Part shown: positions 45,701 through 53,013 of the stretch, piece after piece
How the letters are laid out: the number at the start of each line of letters is the position of its first letter
How positions within the stretch are numbered: position 1 is the stretch's first letter
Source of the DNA: Bacteroidota bacterium
GTDB taxonomy: Bacteria > Bacteroidota > Bacteroidia > UBA8524
DNA: 64,000 nucleotides
Assembly: GCA_008933805.1 (NCBI GenBank)
Contig: WBUH01000016.1
Coordinates: 44,215-108,214 of the forward strand
Direction of reading: 5' to 3'
Notes under the pieces: model-generated
Seen by the model: only the letters and a program-made list of their open reading frames with translations
Database searches by the model: none
What the model was told of the DNA's origin: nothing
Position numbers and translations under genes: made by a program

Positions 45701-46210
45701 AACAAAGGCGAAAACGGCAAAAACGGACAGGGCAAAAACGGACAGGGCGAGAACGGAGAAGAAGGCGAAGGCGGCATGAGCAGCAAGGATTGGGCTAAAA
45801 TGGCCGCCCAGCAAGAAGCTTTGCGCCGTTACCTGAGCGAATTGGAGAAACAACTGAAAGAAGAAGGAGGAGAAGGTGCTTTGGGCGATTTGAAGAAAAC
45901 GCAGGAAATGATGGAAGAAGTGGAAAAGGATTTGGTAAACAAAAAACTAACCCTTGAAACACTGAAACGCCAGCAAGAGATACTTACCCGTATGTTGGAA
46001 CACGAACGCGCCGAAAAAGAACGCGAAACCGATAACCAGCGTAAGAGCAACGAGGGTAAAGAACTGGAACGCAAACTGCCTCCAAGCGTTGAAGAATACC
46101 TGAAACAAAAGAACCGCGAGCAGGAATTGCTAAAAACCATTCCGCCTAATTTGAAGGATTATTATAAAAACAAAACCCGCGAGTACTTTAAAGAAATTGG
46201 CGGCGAATAA
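42737..46210 (+). CDS. DUF4175 family membrane protein with long coiled-coil and charged low-complexity region
   Basis: 1157 residues from the ATG at 42737. Two membrane helices near the N-terminus (about 30-75) and one near 155-175 precede a beta-rich extracytoplasmic part (about 190-500). From about 510 to 960 the chain is almost continuous Lys/Glu-rich coiled coil. Residues about 968-1011 are a Gly/Lys/Asp/Asn low-complexity stretch (KGKDGDKGKDG-type repeats), and coiled coil resumes to the end. This matches DUF4175 proteins of this phylum, whose function is unknown; they often lie near MoxR/Bat genes, which are not adjacent here. Confidence 0.88.
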   Translation: MAQGTNYEILIAKLDEFIRKYYKNKLIRGTIYTIGILLLAFLAASVLEYYGRLNSAWRGILFFGTLGLTGYVLTRFIFIPLAKLYRIGQLISYEQASAIIGQHFTDVQDKLLNTLQLKHSADNAHTQSALIEASINQKIAELQPVPFKAAINLNANYKYAKYALIPLLLFIVVLFTNSRIITEGTNRIVNYGTFFEKQAPFTFSILNKALQTMQNEDFVLKLKVSGDELPAEVFLEIDGNRFKMEKDDKLNFSYTFKNLQKTTDFRFFASEYYSKESSIKVLPKPLVSGFQTVLEYPAYLGKASETIQNAGDLTLPQGTVVKWKFTTRNAEQLNVKFKDTLLQILPKNGNRFEFSRRFMGENYYIVKAANSEVSSNDSVLYNITVIPDAYPTIKVEETRDSFSTKLVYFAGEAADDYGINRITFNYKFLKSEDPVKKSQPMQTIGISSTGAQDRRFYHIWDLAQINLQPAEEIEYYFEVFDNDGVNGIKSTKSMVKTFRAPTLKEIEADITQSSEALKDKMTEAMEQTKKIDKQIRDLQKKLVEKKNLTWEDKKQIEDLLKKQRDLEKQIEELKMENLEKNIKENEYKKLDQEMLDKQKELNKLFDEVFDDKMKEMMKQLEQLMQQENKDQLKEELDKMELNTKDANKQLDRMLELYKQMEVEKKFDEALEKMDELADKQENLADETEKQPDATKDPEKQKELEQKQEELNQEFKDLQKDIDALEKLNEELEEPKELGLDEKDMEEVEKDMEGSKKDLEKKDNKEATKKQRKAAKKMKEKKEELQQQMEAKDKEQHVEDYNTLREIMDNLVELSFEQEKVMEAMRSVTGYNPQLVELTQKQRKIKDDAKIIEDSLLALSKRVVQMRTYINKEVGEMNANMDKSLKSLGLRQIQLGRSYQQYVMTNMNNLAVMLSEVLKNMQEDMSGQSGKGKQQDNNARKKKKKGKDASALRQMQEELNKQLKDMKEGKNKGKGDKGKDGDKGKDGEKNKGENGKNGQGKNGQGENGEEGEGGMSSKDWAKMAAQQEALRRYLSELEKQLKEEGGEGALGDLKKTQEMMEEVEKDLVNKKLTLETLKRQQEILTRMLEHERAEKERETDNQRKSNEGKELERKLPPSVEEYLKQKNREQELLKTIPPNLKDYYKNKTREYFKEIGGE

Positions 46211-46232
46211 CCCCTTAAAAGTAGCAAATACG

Positions 46233-46240
46233 TACTTTTG
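46233..46240 (+). promoter_or_regulatory. -7 element TACTTTTG directly before the gene at 46245
   Basis: Exact TAnnTTTG ending four bases before the ATG, so the predicted first transcribed base is at or next to the start codon. Confidence 0.55.
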
Positions 46241-46244
46241 AAGC

Positions 46245-46880
46245 ATGAATCAGGTATTTGCTGCAAATCTTCCTTTACTGAAAAACATATACGGCGAAGC
46301 TGCCATTAATGAAAAAGAGACAACCCTGCAACGGTTGTTTATGGAAACCGAAACCGCTTGGCAAGCCAACCTGAAACGCCTGAAAGGTTTCACGGTTAAA
46401 TACATACTGATTACAGAAGCTCCTTGTACTGAGGGGGACAATACCCAATATTTTTACAACCGCATCGAAAGCTCGTTCCATACCAAAATATGGAAAGGTG
46501 TGTTTGGAGATACTCCTATCCCGACTGATATGGAAACAGCCTATAAAATGCTGGCTGAAAAAGGCTTTTTGCTGATAGACTCTATCCCCTTCTCACTAAA
46601 GTTTGCAGGCAAACGCGATAAGAAACCTTATACCACGCTGATTGCCAACAACGCTGCCGTGCTGGCTGAAAAACTAAGCAATAAAGACCTTACCATTGCC
46701 CCTGATGCCATTGCTGCTTTTGCTTTTAAAGTGAACGCACAAAAGATGATTGCAGCCACGGGTGGTAAACTAACCCTTGCTAACGGACAGGAAATACCTT
46801 TGAGTGCTGATAACATCGCCGCCGATGCTTCGGGTTATACCAACAGTGCATTACTGCACAAAATATTCGGGTTGGGGTAA
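46245..46880 (+). CDS. Unassigned cytoplasmic protein
   Basis: 211 residues with no signal peptide or membrane helix. The central stretch YILITEAPCTEGDNTQYFYN, followed by FLLIDSIPFSL, vaguely recalls the active-site region of uracil-DNA-glycosylase-like folds (EAP motif, then YFY), but the match is too weak to name it. The C-terminal part has no visible motif. It follows the DUF4175 gene by 34 bases but has its own -7 box. Function unknown. Confidence 0.7.
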   Translation: MNQVFAANLPLLKNIYGEAAINEKETTLQRLFMETETAWQANLKRLKGFTVKYILITEAPCTEGDNTQYFYNRIESSFHTKIWKGVFGDTPIPTDMETAYKMLAEKGFLLIDSIPFSLKFAGKRDKKPYTTLIANNAAVLAEKLSNKDLTIAPDAIAAFAFKVNAQKMIAATGGKLTLANGQEIPLSADNIAADASGYTNSALLHKIFGLG

Positions 46881-46891
46881 TACTTCAAAAA

Positions 46892-47018
46892 CATCCCCCT
46901 CCTGTATCCTCCCCAATGGGAGGACATTGTGGTGCAATCGTATCCCACAGACTACTATCGGGTATTCAACAAACGTTCACTGTTCAATATCCCCCGTTGG
47001 CGGGGGCAGGGGGTGGAT
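46892..47018. repeat. Inverted pair of C/G-rich repeat units in a convergent intergenic gap
   Basis: Two related units face each other: one at 46892-46924 (ATCCCCCTCC, then CCTCCCCAATGGGAGG) and one at 46988-47018 (CCCCCGTTGGCGGGGG, then CAGGGGGTGG). Each contains its own small hairpin with a CAAT- or GTTG-type loop. The layout is that of intergenic REP/BIME-like elements. Copies elsewhere cannot be tested from this window. Confidence 0.45.
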
Positions 47019-47027
47019 TAAACTATA

Positions 47028-47717
47028 CTAAATCTCAAAGTTTATTCCGTCTTTTTCCAGTTGTTGGTAGCGTTGTTTATTGAAGCTGAACAGCTTACCG
47101 GGGCGACCTGCCCCTTCTGATTTAGCAATCTCGTTGGTAGCATCTAAAATTCCCAATGCCATCACCTTTTTTGAGAAATTGCGTCGGTCAATCTCCCTAT
47201 CCAGCAAAGTAGTGTACAATCTTTCCAAATCAGCAAAGGGAAACTTCTTATCCAGCAACTCAAACCCAATGGGTTGGTACCGTATTTTAGCCCGTACACG
47301 GTTAATACCCGTTTGCAAAATTTCAGCATGGTCAAACGCCAACGAAGGCAGTTCTTTTATATTAAACCACTGCGCGTTTTCAGCATCGGTACTGGCTTTT
47401 AATTTTTGATAATCGGCTGATTTAACCAATGCAAAATAAGCCACCGAAACCACCCTGTAGCGTGAGTCGCGGTTAGGGTTGCCAAACGTGTACAACTGCT
47501 CAAGGTAGTTCACACTAATACCTGTTTCCTCGGCAAGTTCGCGGTGCACGGCATCTTCAAGGCTTTCATCCGTATGCACAAAGCCACCCGGCAGTGCCCA
47601 GTTGCCTTTATAGTCGCCATATTTGCGCTGCACCAGCAATACCGATACTCCGTCGCTTTTTGAGTAGCCAAAAACAACGGCATCAACAGCCACTTTTATA
47701 TTTTGGGGTGCATTCAT
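47028..47717 (-). CDS. NrtR-like Nudix-domain transcriptional regulator
   Basis: 229 residues from the ATG at 47717. An N-terminal Nudix domain (about 5-135) has a complete Nudix box: GGFVHTDESLEDAVHRELAEE and then TGI. A C-terminal winged helix follows (about 150-229: RNFSKKVMALGILDATNEI; GRPGKLFSFN). This is the layout of NrtR, a repressor that senses ADP-ribose and controls NAD genes, or sugar-use genes in related clades. It is divergent from the fusion protein gene starting at 47769, whose N-terminus resembles an NMN adenylyltransferase, which fits an NAD-linked role. Confidence 0.85.
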   Translation of the reverse strand: MNAPQNIKVAVDAVVFGYSKSDGVSVLLVQRKYGDYKGNWALPGGFVHTDESLEDAVHRELAEETGISVNYLEQLYTFGNPNRDSRYRVVSVAYFALVKSADYQKLKASTDAENAQWFNIKELPSLAFDHAEILQTGINRVRAKIRYQPIGFELLDKKFPFADLERLYTTLLDREIDRRNFSKKVMALGILDATNEIAKSEGAGRPGKLFSFNKQRYQQLEKDGINFEI

Positions 47718-47768
47718 TTGGTGTTGCAAGATAAAACAAGCAAATAGTATCTTTCGCACACAGTTATT

Positions 47769-49361
47769 ATGTACTTGTTAATACCCGGCCGTCACCAACT
47801 GCTCACCAATTTCCAGTTCAATTGTATCAATACCCTTGTGCAAGAAGGGTTACAAGGTCAAAAGGATGTATATGGAAACCCCATTACCATACAAGAACCC
47901 ATTGAGGCAGTAATTTTTGCCGTAACATCGGCCAACCACAGCAATACGCGCCGTAATCCCCTACCCTTTTACCTTCGGGCAATTTCGATACAAGGTTTCG
48001 GCAACCAACTTACAATACCCGTGTACATATATGGGGTAGATGATGTAGGCAACCTACCCAATTTTGCCTCGTACACCACAAAACGCATTCGTCACGACAG
48101 CGATTTGCAACTGGATATCAATCCTTCCAACACAGCGGTAATCTGCTCTACCCCTGTACTAAAAATGTATGCGGAGTTAGGTTACACCATACTTCCGGCA
48201 GAGCTTACCAATATTAACACTTGGGAGTACAAAGCTCCTATGCCTTGGGACATTGTGGAGCGGATTGCCAATAGTGAAAACTGGACGAAAGACGCTTGGA
48301 TTAGCGAGCATATTCATCCCGCATCCCAAAAAGTATGGACACAATATGCGCTGGGTGAAAAAGTACAGTTGTTGTTTAAAGATGCAATGATTGGCAACGA
48401 TGGCGACCTGACGGAAACAAGGGATTATAACGTGTATGTGCGCCAAATGGATGAGATAGCCGAAATGAAGTTTGATGATACGGCAAGGTATATACAACAG
48501 GGACGTATTGGCGATATTGGTTGTGCGGTGGGCTCGTGGATACGATTGGCCTGCAAGCAGGAAAAATTGCGCGAAAGCGATTTTTACGGGGTAGAGGTTT
48601 CGAGGTATTTGTTTGAGTTGTGCCAACAACGCAAACTAAACGGTGAGTTTGCAAACCCCTTTGTGTTTTTCTCACAAAAGAATGCCGTTACAGGATTGGT
48701 GTTTGAGCCTAACAGCATGAATACCATCCACACTTCATCGCTTACGCATGAGATTGAATCGTACGGAAGCCGTGAAGATTTACTGCAATTTATTAAAAAC
48801 AGGTTTGCAGAGCTTGCCTCGGGCGGGGTTTGGATAAACCGCGACGTGGTAGCCCCTTACAATAAACACCGCGAGGTATATCTGTGGCTGAACGATACAG
48901 ACGGGCACGGCCATGATGTTTTTAAGGAGGTTGAAGAGCGAAAAGAGTTATCGGCCCACTTGCGCGGCCTATCTACCTATGCAAGGTTTTTACGATTTGC
49001 AAACGATTTTAGAGCCACCGAAGGCTATAAACTGGAATATACCATGAAAGAGGTTGACGGTAAAAAGTTTGCCGTAACCAGCCTGCAAAATGCTGCCGAG
49101 TTTATGAGCCGAAAAGACTATACGGATAACTGGCGTAGCGAAATGCACGAAACGTTTTGTTTTTGGGATTTTGACGAGTGGCAACAGCAATTAAAAGACG
49201 CCGGGTTTGTCATCCATCCCGAATCGGCGGCTTATACCAACGAGTGGATTGCCGAACACAGATGGAAAGACAAAGTAGCGTTGTTTGAACTTGAAAACGG
49301 AAACCTTGTACCCATAAGTTACCCGCCAACCACCATGATATTGATTGGCGAAAAACAATAA
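47769..49361 (+). CDS. Nucleotidyltransferase-like/SAM methyltransferase fusion protein
   Basis: 530 residues. Residues 1-170 look like a Rossmann nucleotidyltransferase of the NadM type: IPGRHQLLTNFQ aligns with the GRFQPFHxGH motif, and AVTSANHSNTRRNPLPFYLR aligns with the following GSAxxSxTxxNPFTxxER motif. However, the HxGH histidines are replaced (TNFQ), so catalysis is doubtful. Residues about 225-400 are a class I SAM methyltransferase with motif I DIGCAVGSW, then FYGVEVS, and a post-motif stretch ASGGVWINRDVV. The last 130 residues are unassigned. It is divergent from an NrtR-like gene by 51 bases. Both assignments rest on motif reading; the methyltransferase part is the firmer. Confidence 0.65.
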   Translation: MYLLIPGRHQLLTNFQFNCINTLVQEGLQGQKDVYGNPITIQEPIEAVIFAVTSANHSNTRRNPLPFYLRAISIQGFGNQLTIPVYIYGVDDVGNLPNFASYTTKRIRHDSDLQLDINPSNTAVICSTPVLKMYAELGYTILPAELTNINTWEYKAPMPWDIVERIANSENWTKDAWISEHIHPASQKVWTQYALGEKVQLLFKDAMIGNDGDLTETRDYNVYVRQMDEIAEMKFDDTARYIQQGRIGDIGCAVGSWIRLACKQEKLRESDFYGVEVSRYLFELCQQRKLNGEFANPFVFFSQKNAVTGLVFEPNSMNTIHTSSLTHEIESYGSREDLLQFIKNRFAELASGGVWINRDVVAPYNKHREVYLWLNDTDGHGHDVFKEVEERKELSAHLRGLSTYARFLRFANDFRATEGYKLEYTMKEVDGKKFAVTSLQNAAEFMSRKDYTDNWRSEMHETFCFWDFDEWQQQLKDAGFVIHPESAAYTNEWIAEHRWKDKVALFELENGNLVPISYPPTTMILIGEKQ

Positions 49362-50045
49362 TTACAAAGGATTTAAATCTTCGATATCGACAATACCGTT
49401 TTGGATGGCGAAAATAACCAGCCCGGCTGTGTTTTTACAGTTAGTTTTTTGCAACAAGTTGTTGCGGTGCCCATCTACCGTGCGGGGACTTACAAATAGT
49501 TTATCGGCTATTTCCTGCGTGGTATATTGAGCACAAATAAGGGTAAGTACTTCCTTCTCTTTTTTGGTGAGGTATAGATTATCAAATACGCTTTTTACAG
49601 GCGTTTTGTTGCCTTGCAGCATATTTTCGTTAATCAGCTTCATCACCACCTCATCGTAGTAATAACCGTTTTCCATCACCCCGCGTATGGCATCTATTAC
49701 CTGTTTGCTGCTGCTATCTTTTGATAAATAGGCCGATACCCCCGCATCAATCATATTTATAACAAACGATTTACTAAAATAACTGCTAAGGGCAATAATC
49801 TTAATTTGCGGATAGCGTTTCCTAATCTCTTTGGTACTCTCAACGCCGTTCAGTTCGGGCATTTTCAAGTCCATAAGCACCAAATCAGGCAAAGGGTATT
49901 GCGGTAGTTTTTCAATCAGCACCTTACCGTTCTCGGCTTCAAAAATAATTTCAAAATCTTCTTCGCCCCTTAGTAGGGCGGCTACTCCTGTTCTAAACAG
50001 GGCTTCATCGTCAGCAATGGCTATGCGGATAGTGTGTGTGTTCAT
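49362..50045 (-). CDS. NarL/FixJ-type response regulator
   Basis: 227 residues. The receiver has ADDEALFR, the phospho-Asp in LVLMDLKMPELNG and Lys in YLSKDSS. A LuxR-type HTH fills about 160-220 (LTKKEKEVLTLICAQYTTQEIADKL; VSPRTVDGHRNNLLQK). It overlaps the kinase stop by four bases (ATGA) and ends against the convergent fusion gene. It is the output of the four-gene sensor operon. Confidence 0.96.
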   Translation of the reverse strand: MNTHTIRIAIADDEALFRTGVAALLRGEEDFEIIFEAENGKVLIEKLPQYPLPDLVLMDLKMPELNGVESTKEIRKRYPQIKIIALSSYFSKSFVINMIDAGVSAYLSKDSSSKQVIDAIRGVMENGYYYDEVVMKLINENMLQGNKTPVKSVFDNLYLTKKEKEVLTLICAQYTTQEIADKLFVSPRTVDGHRNNLLQKTNCKNTAGLVIFAIQNGIVDIEDLNPL

Positions 50046-50830
50046 AGCGTGTATTTAATAAGCAATAATACACCCATTCCTTTACCTTCTTCTGTTTTAA
50101 ATTTCAGAGAAGCATTCAGCATTTCGGCGCGGTTTTCAATGTTTTTCAAACCAAGACCTTTGCTTGCTTTTTCTAAATCAAACCCTTTGCCGTTATCCCG
50201 ATACGAGTAATACAACCCCTTATCACTTTCGGCCAATTCAAGGCTTAGTTGGGTGGCTTTTCCATGTTTCAGCGAGTTGTTTACCAACTCTTGCGAAATT
50301 CTGAAAATATTTAGCTGTTGTTCTTCACTAAAATGGCTTTCGTTTATCTCAACCTCACATTTGGTCTCCACTCCGCCACCTACCGCCACATCTTCAAACA
50401 GTTCTTTAAGCGCTGCGCCCAAACCGAATTTCTCTAACACGGGCGGCAATAGTTTGTGCGAAATCTGGCGGGTGCTTTGTATGGTTTTGGAAGTGAGCGA
50501 CAAAATACCGTCGGCCAAAACCGGTTTGGGTCCTATTTCATCAGCAAGGCGGCTGGCATTTTGATAAATAATGGTAAGTGCCGCCCCAATATCGTCGTGC
50601 AAATCGCGGGCTATGTTTCTTCTCTCTTCTTCTTGCGCCATCAGCACCGCGTGCAGCATTTGCGTTTTGTGTTTCAGCTCCAGCTCGTTGCGTTTTATCT
50701 CTTCGCTTAAGATTTTCTTTTTAGAAAATGTATAAATAAACACCACCGTTAAGGCCAACAGCAATGCCATTAATACAAAAAACACAATAAGGTTTATAAT
50801 ATTCTCTTGGCCGGGTATAGGGTTTTCCAT
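50042..50830 (-). CDS. NarX-type (HisKA_3) sensor histidine kinase
   Basis: 262 residues from the ATG at 50830. One N-terminal membrane helix (IINLIVFFVLMALLLALTVVFIY), then a HisKA_3 dimerisation domain with the phospho-His in ERRNIARDLHDDIGAALT, then a HATPase with N box QELVNNSLKH and G boxes DNGKGFD and GLGLKNI. It lacks a sensory domain of its own; the upstream membrane protein, overlapping by 37 bases, may supply sensing. The upstream in-frame ATG-like start at 50887 would add a less hydrophobic tail inside the membrane-protein gene. Confidence 0.93.
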   Translation of the reverse strand: MENPIPGQENIINLIVFFVLMALLLALTVVFIYTFSKKKILSEEIKRNELELKHKTQMLHAVLMAQEEERRNIARDLHDDIGAALTIIYQNASRLADEIGPKPVLADGILSLTSKTIQSTRQISHKLLPPVLEKFGLGAALKELFEDVAVGGGVETKCEVEINESHFSEEQQLNIFRISQELVNNSLKHGKATQLSLELAESDKGLYYSYRDNGKGFDLEKASKGLGLKNIENRAEMLNASLKFKTEEGKGMGVLLLIKYTL

Positions 50831-51456
50831 ATATCCACAAATATCAGCAATACAAAAATGATATGTAACAATACGTTTAATATCCAAATCATAGCCTGCA
50901 CGCCTGGATCTATTTTTAAGAGATAATCACCAAAAAGAAAAATTACGGATGTGCCTGAAAAATAAATAAGCACCGCTGCGTTAATAAGCGGGTGGCTCAA
51001 TTTTGCTAAACCTGTAAGTGTATAAACGTAGTAAACTATTGACAAACCTATAAACAAAAGGTTTGACATAAAATATAGTTGTCCACCTAATTGCCCCTTA
51101 ATTTCTGCCCAATCTGTAACATATTTTTGTATAGCCCATGATAGGCTCACAATTCCAATGCCTGCAATTACTTGTGCTGCTTTTGTACCTCTAAATAATC
51201 GTTGGTAATAAATTACAAGCCATAACAGTTGAGCAAAAAATACGGAGTGGAATAAAATGGTGTTTGGTATAGCCATTTTCGCCATTATAAGGGCTACTAA
51301 CACTATAACAAACACCAAAAATTCAAATACGGTAAACCATTTTAATGTTGTTGTTAGCCTATTAAAACTAAACAGCAGCAAAGCCGTTAGCACAAAAAAG
51401 GCTACTATATCAACATAGGTAAGAATTTGGTATACGCGATATAAAATTTCCTGCAT
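50794..51456 (-). CDS. Multi-pass membrane protein upstream of sensor kinase
   Basis: 220 residues made almost wholly of seven predicted membrane helices (for example FVLTALLLFSF, FEFLVFVIVLVALIM, IVYYVYTLTGL and IWILNVLLHIIFVLLIF) with short loops. I recognise no family. It is the second gene of an operon with a small soluble protein, a HisKA_3 kinase without a sensor domain, and a LuxR-type regulator. The 37-base overlap with the kinase implies coupled translation, so I infer a membrane sensor role, without direct proof. Confidence 0.75.
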   Translation of the reverse strand: MQEILYRVYQILTYVDIVAFFVLTALLLFSFNRLTTTLKWFTVFEFLVFVIVLVALIMAKMAIPNTILFHSVFFAQLLWLVIYYQRLFRGTKAAQVIAGIGIVSLSWAIQKYVTDWAEIKGQLGGQLYFMSNLLFIGLSIVYYVYTLTGLAKLSHPLINAAVLIYFSGTSVIFLFGDYLLKIDPGVQAMIWILNVLLHIIFVLLIFVDIWKTLYPAKRIL

Positions 51457-51465
51457 GGAAATTTA

Positions 51466-51807
51466 TTATAATGACTCTTCGGGCTTCCTGCCGCTCAATG
51501 GGCCTGTTCCACAAACGGGAGGGCAAGGTTGTGTAAGGTCATAAACGTGCTGTCCCAACAATGGATTAACCATTGTATGTCCGGCTGAGTTAACGCCTAC
51601 AAGCATGAATTTGTATTCACCTTCGGGGGTAATGCCAAGCACGCCGCGTGCATTTGCTACACCCATTTCATCAATTACTTGTTGTAAATCAGCAATAGGT
51701 ATTAAAAAACTTCTGATTTTTGATGGATCGTTTGCTAAACTTTCGCTTTCAATCCAGTTAGCTTGCCAAATTTCGGCTTCGGGTAGAGGAATTGTATTTA
51801 CTGCCAT
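51466..51807 (-). CDS. Small hypothetical protein at head of sensor operon
   Basis: 113 residues, soluble, no signal peptide. Recognisable only as a small conserved-looking hypothetical with a C-terminal Cys pair in QPCPPVCGTG and a central stretch RGVLGITPEGEYKFMLVGV. It lies nine bases before the membrane-protein gene and carries the operon promoter. It may be a signal-handling partner of the membrane protein and kinase; function unknown. Confidence 0.65.
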   Translation of the reverse strand: MAVNTIPLPEAEIWQANWIESESLANDPSKIRSFLIPIADLQQVIDEMGVANARGVLGITPEGEYKFMLVGVNSAGHTMVNPLLGQHVYDLTQPCPPVCGTGPLSGRKPEESL

Positions 51808-51830
51808 GTTGATGTGTGTTTTAGATGTAC

Positions 51831-51860
51831 CAAAGTTAGTTTTCTTTAGGATTTTTGCAA
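51831..51860 (-). promoter_or_regulatory. Promoter of the four-gene sensor operon
   Basis: On the minus strand: TTG at 51860-51858, 19-base spacer, TAACTTTG at 51838-51831, 23 bases before the ATG at 51807. Confidence 0.7.
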
Positions 51861-52030
51861 CAAGGTTAGCATATAAACCTTTTGTTAATTCTGCTATCCG
51901 CTCACCAAATCAATTTTTTAGCTATTAATTATTTTTTTGTTGCAAGCAGATAAAAACACCTGTTTTATGTTTCCGTTAGAAGCATCTGTACTTTTCCGAC
52001 TATAACCCTCGTACTTTGTCCCTCATTAGT

Positions 52031-52056
52031 TTCAAGTTTCTTATTAAAAACTTGAA
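52031..52056 (+). promoter_or_regulatory. Leader stem-loop upstream of the propeller gene
   Basis: TTCAAGTTT (52031-52039) and AAACTTGAA (52048-52056) pair over nine bases with an eight-base loop, 38 bases before the ATG. No -7 octamer is clear upstream, though a one-base-shorter TACTTTG occurs near 52012. Confidence 0.4.
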
Positions 52057-52094
52057 CTTTTATTAGTTATTAAACCACTTAAACTATCAAAAAA

Positions 52095-52991
52095 ATGACT
52101 GCATCTGCACAAACACTAAGCGGTTGGTCGGCTCCAAGGGAGCTAACAGACCGCGCAACCCGTAACATGCCTGCCTTGGCAACCAATGGAGGCCTTATCT
52201 GCATGGCCTGGAGAGGCTTGGACCAAGACAACATCTGGGTATCTGTATCAAACGACAACGGACATTCATGGACTGCCCAAAAAGAACTTACTGACCGTTC
52301 TACTGCCAATGCTCCTGCATTGTGTGTAATTAACGGCAGGTTTATCATGGCTTGGAGAGGAACCGGACAGAACAATATCTGGACCTCATACTCAACTGAC
52401 GGCTTAAACTGGAGCGCACAAGTTGAGCTACAAGACCGTGCTACTACTAACAATCCATCATTGGCCGGTGTTGACGGCATTGGCGCTGTAATGGCATGGC
52501 GCGGGCTTGACCAAGCTAACATCTGGATTTCTACTTCGAGTGACGGTATTACCTGGAGCCCACAAGTTGAGCTGCAAGACCGTGCTACCCAAAGCGGCCC
52601 TGCTGTTAGCGGAACCAACACCCAAGGCGGTTTGTTTGCCATGCTATGGCGTGGCTTAGACCAAGATAACCTTTGGAAATCAAACTCGAAAAACGGTGCT
52701 AACTGGAGCCCACAAAGCGAGATTACTACCAGTGCTACTGTTGACAGCCCCGGCTTAACTCACTCTGATTCATTGGGTGTGTTTTATGCTGGCTGGCACG
52801 GATTAAACGCCCCCAACAACCCCAACATTTTTGTATCTTGGTCAACCGATGGCATTAACTATGCCCCACAAGTTGATACAGGAATGCAATCGCAAAACGG
52901 ACCTGCTTTAACACCTGCAGGCAATGGCTTGTTGATGGCATTTAGGGGACAAAACAAAAACAACATTTTTGTTGCTAACCTAAACTCATAA
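52095..52991 (+). CDS. Six-repeat Asp-box beta-propeller protein, lectin-like
   Basis: 298 residues built from six repeats of about 47 residues. Each begins with WSxxxEL/xDRAT, continues MAWRGLDQDNIW, and ends in an Asp-box (S-x-D-x-G-x-x-W, for example SNDNGHSW, STDGLNW, SSDGITW). This predicts a six-bladed propeller of the sialidase/lectin kind. I see no catalytic Arg triad or Tyr, so enzymatic sialidase action is unlikely and sugar binding more plausible. It has no signal peptide or sorting domain, so it is predicted cytoplasmic or exported by an unusual path. It is monocistronic with a strong terminator and a leader hairpin, and its nearest neighbours are a sensor operon and a hydrolase. 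Confidence 0.8.
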   Translation: MTASAQTLSGWSAPRELTDRATRNMPALATNGGLICMAWRGLDQDNIWVSVSNDNGHSWTAQKELTDRSTANAPALCVINGRFIMAWRGTGQNNIWTSYSTDGLNWSAQVELQDRATTNNPSLAGVDGIGAVMAWRGLDQANIWISTSSDGITWSPQVELQDRATQSGPAVSGTNTQGGLFAMLWRGLDQDNLWKSNSKNGANWSPQSEITTSATVDSPGLTHSDSLGVFYAGWHGLNAPNNPNIFVSWSTDGINYAPQVDTGMQSQNGPALTPAGNGLLMAFRGQNKNNIFVANLNS

Positions 52992-53013
52992 TACACTTTA
53001 CCACTGCTCTGAG

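Noticed and set aside
52079..52642. 187-residue minus-strand frame opposite the propeller gene
   Set aside because: Its repeats merely mirror the propeller repeats; the plus frame has Asp-boxes, a terminator and a leader.
52095..52991. Sialidase activity for the Asp-box propeller
   Set aside because: Asp-boxes are structural. The Arg triad, Tyr and Glu needed for catalysis are not visible and the six repeats are near uniform, so a lectin-like role is preferred.
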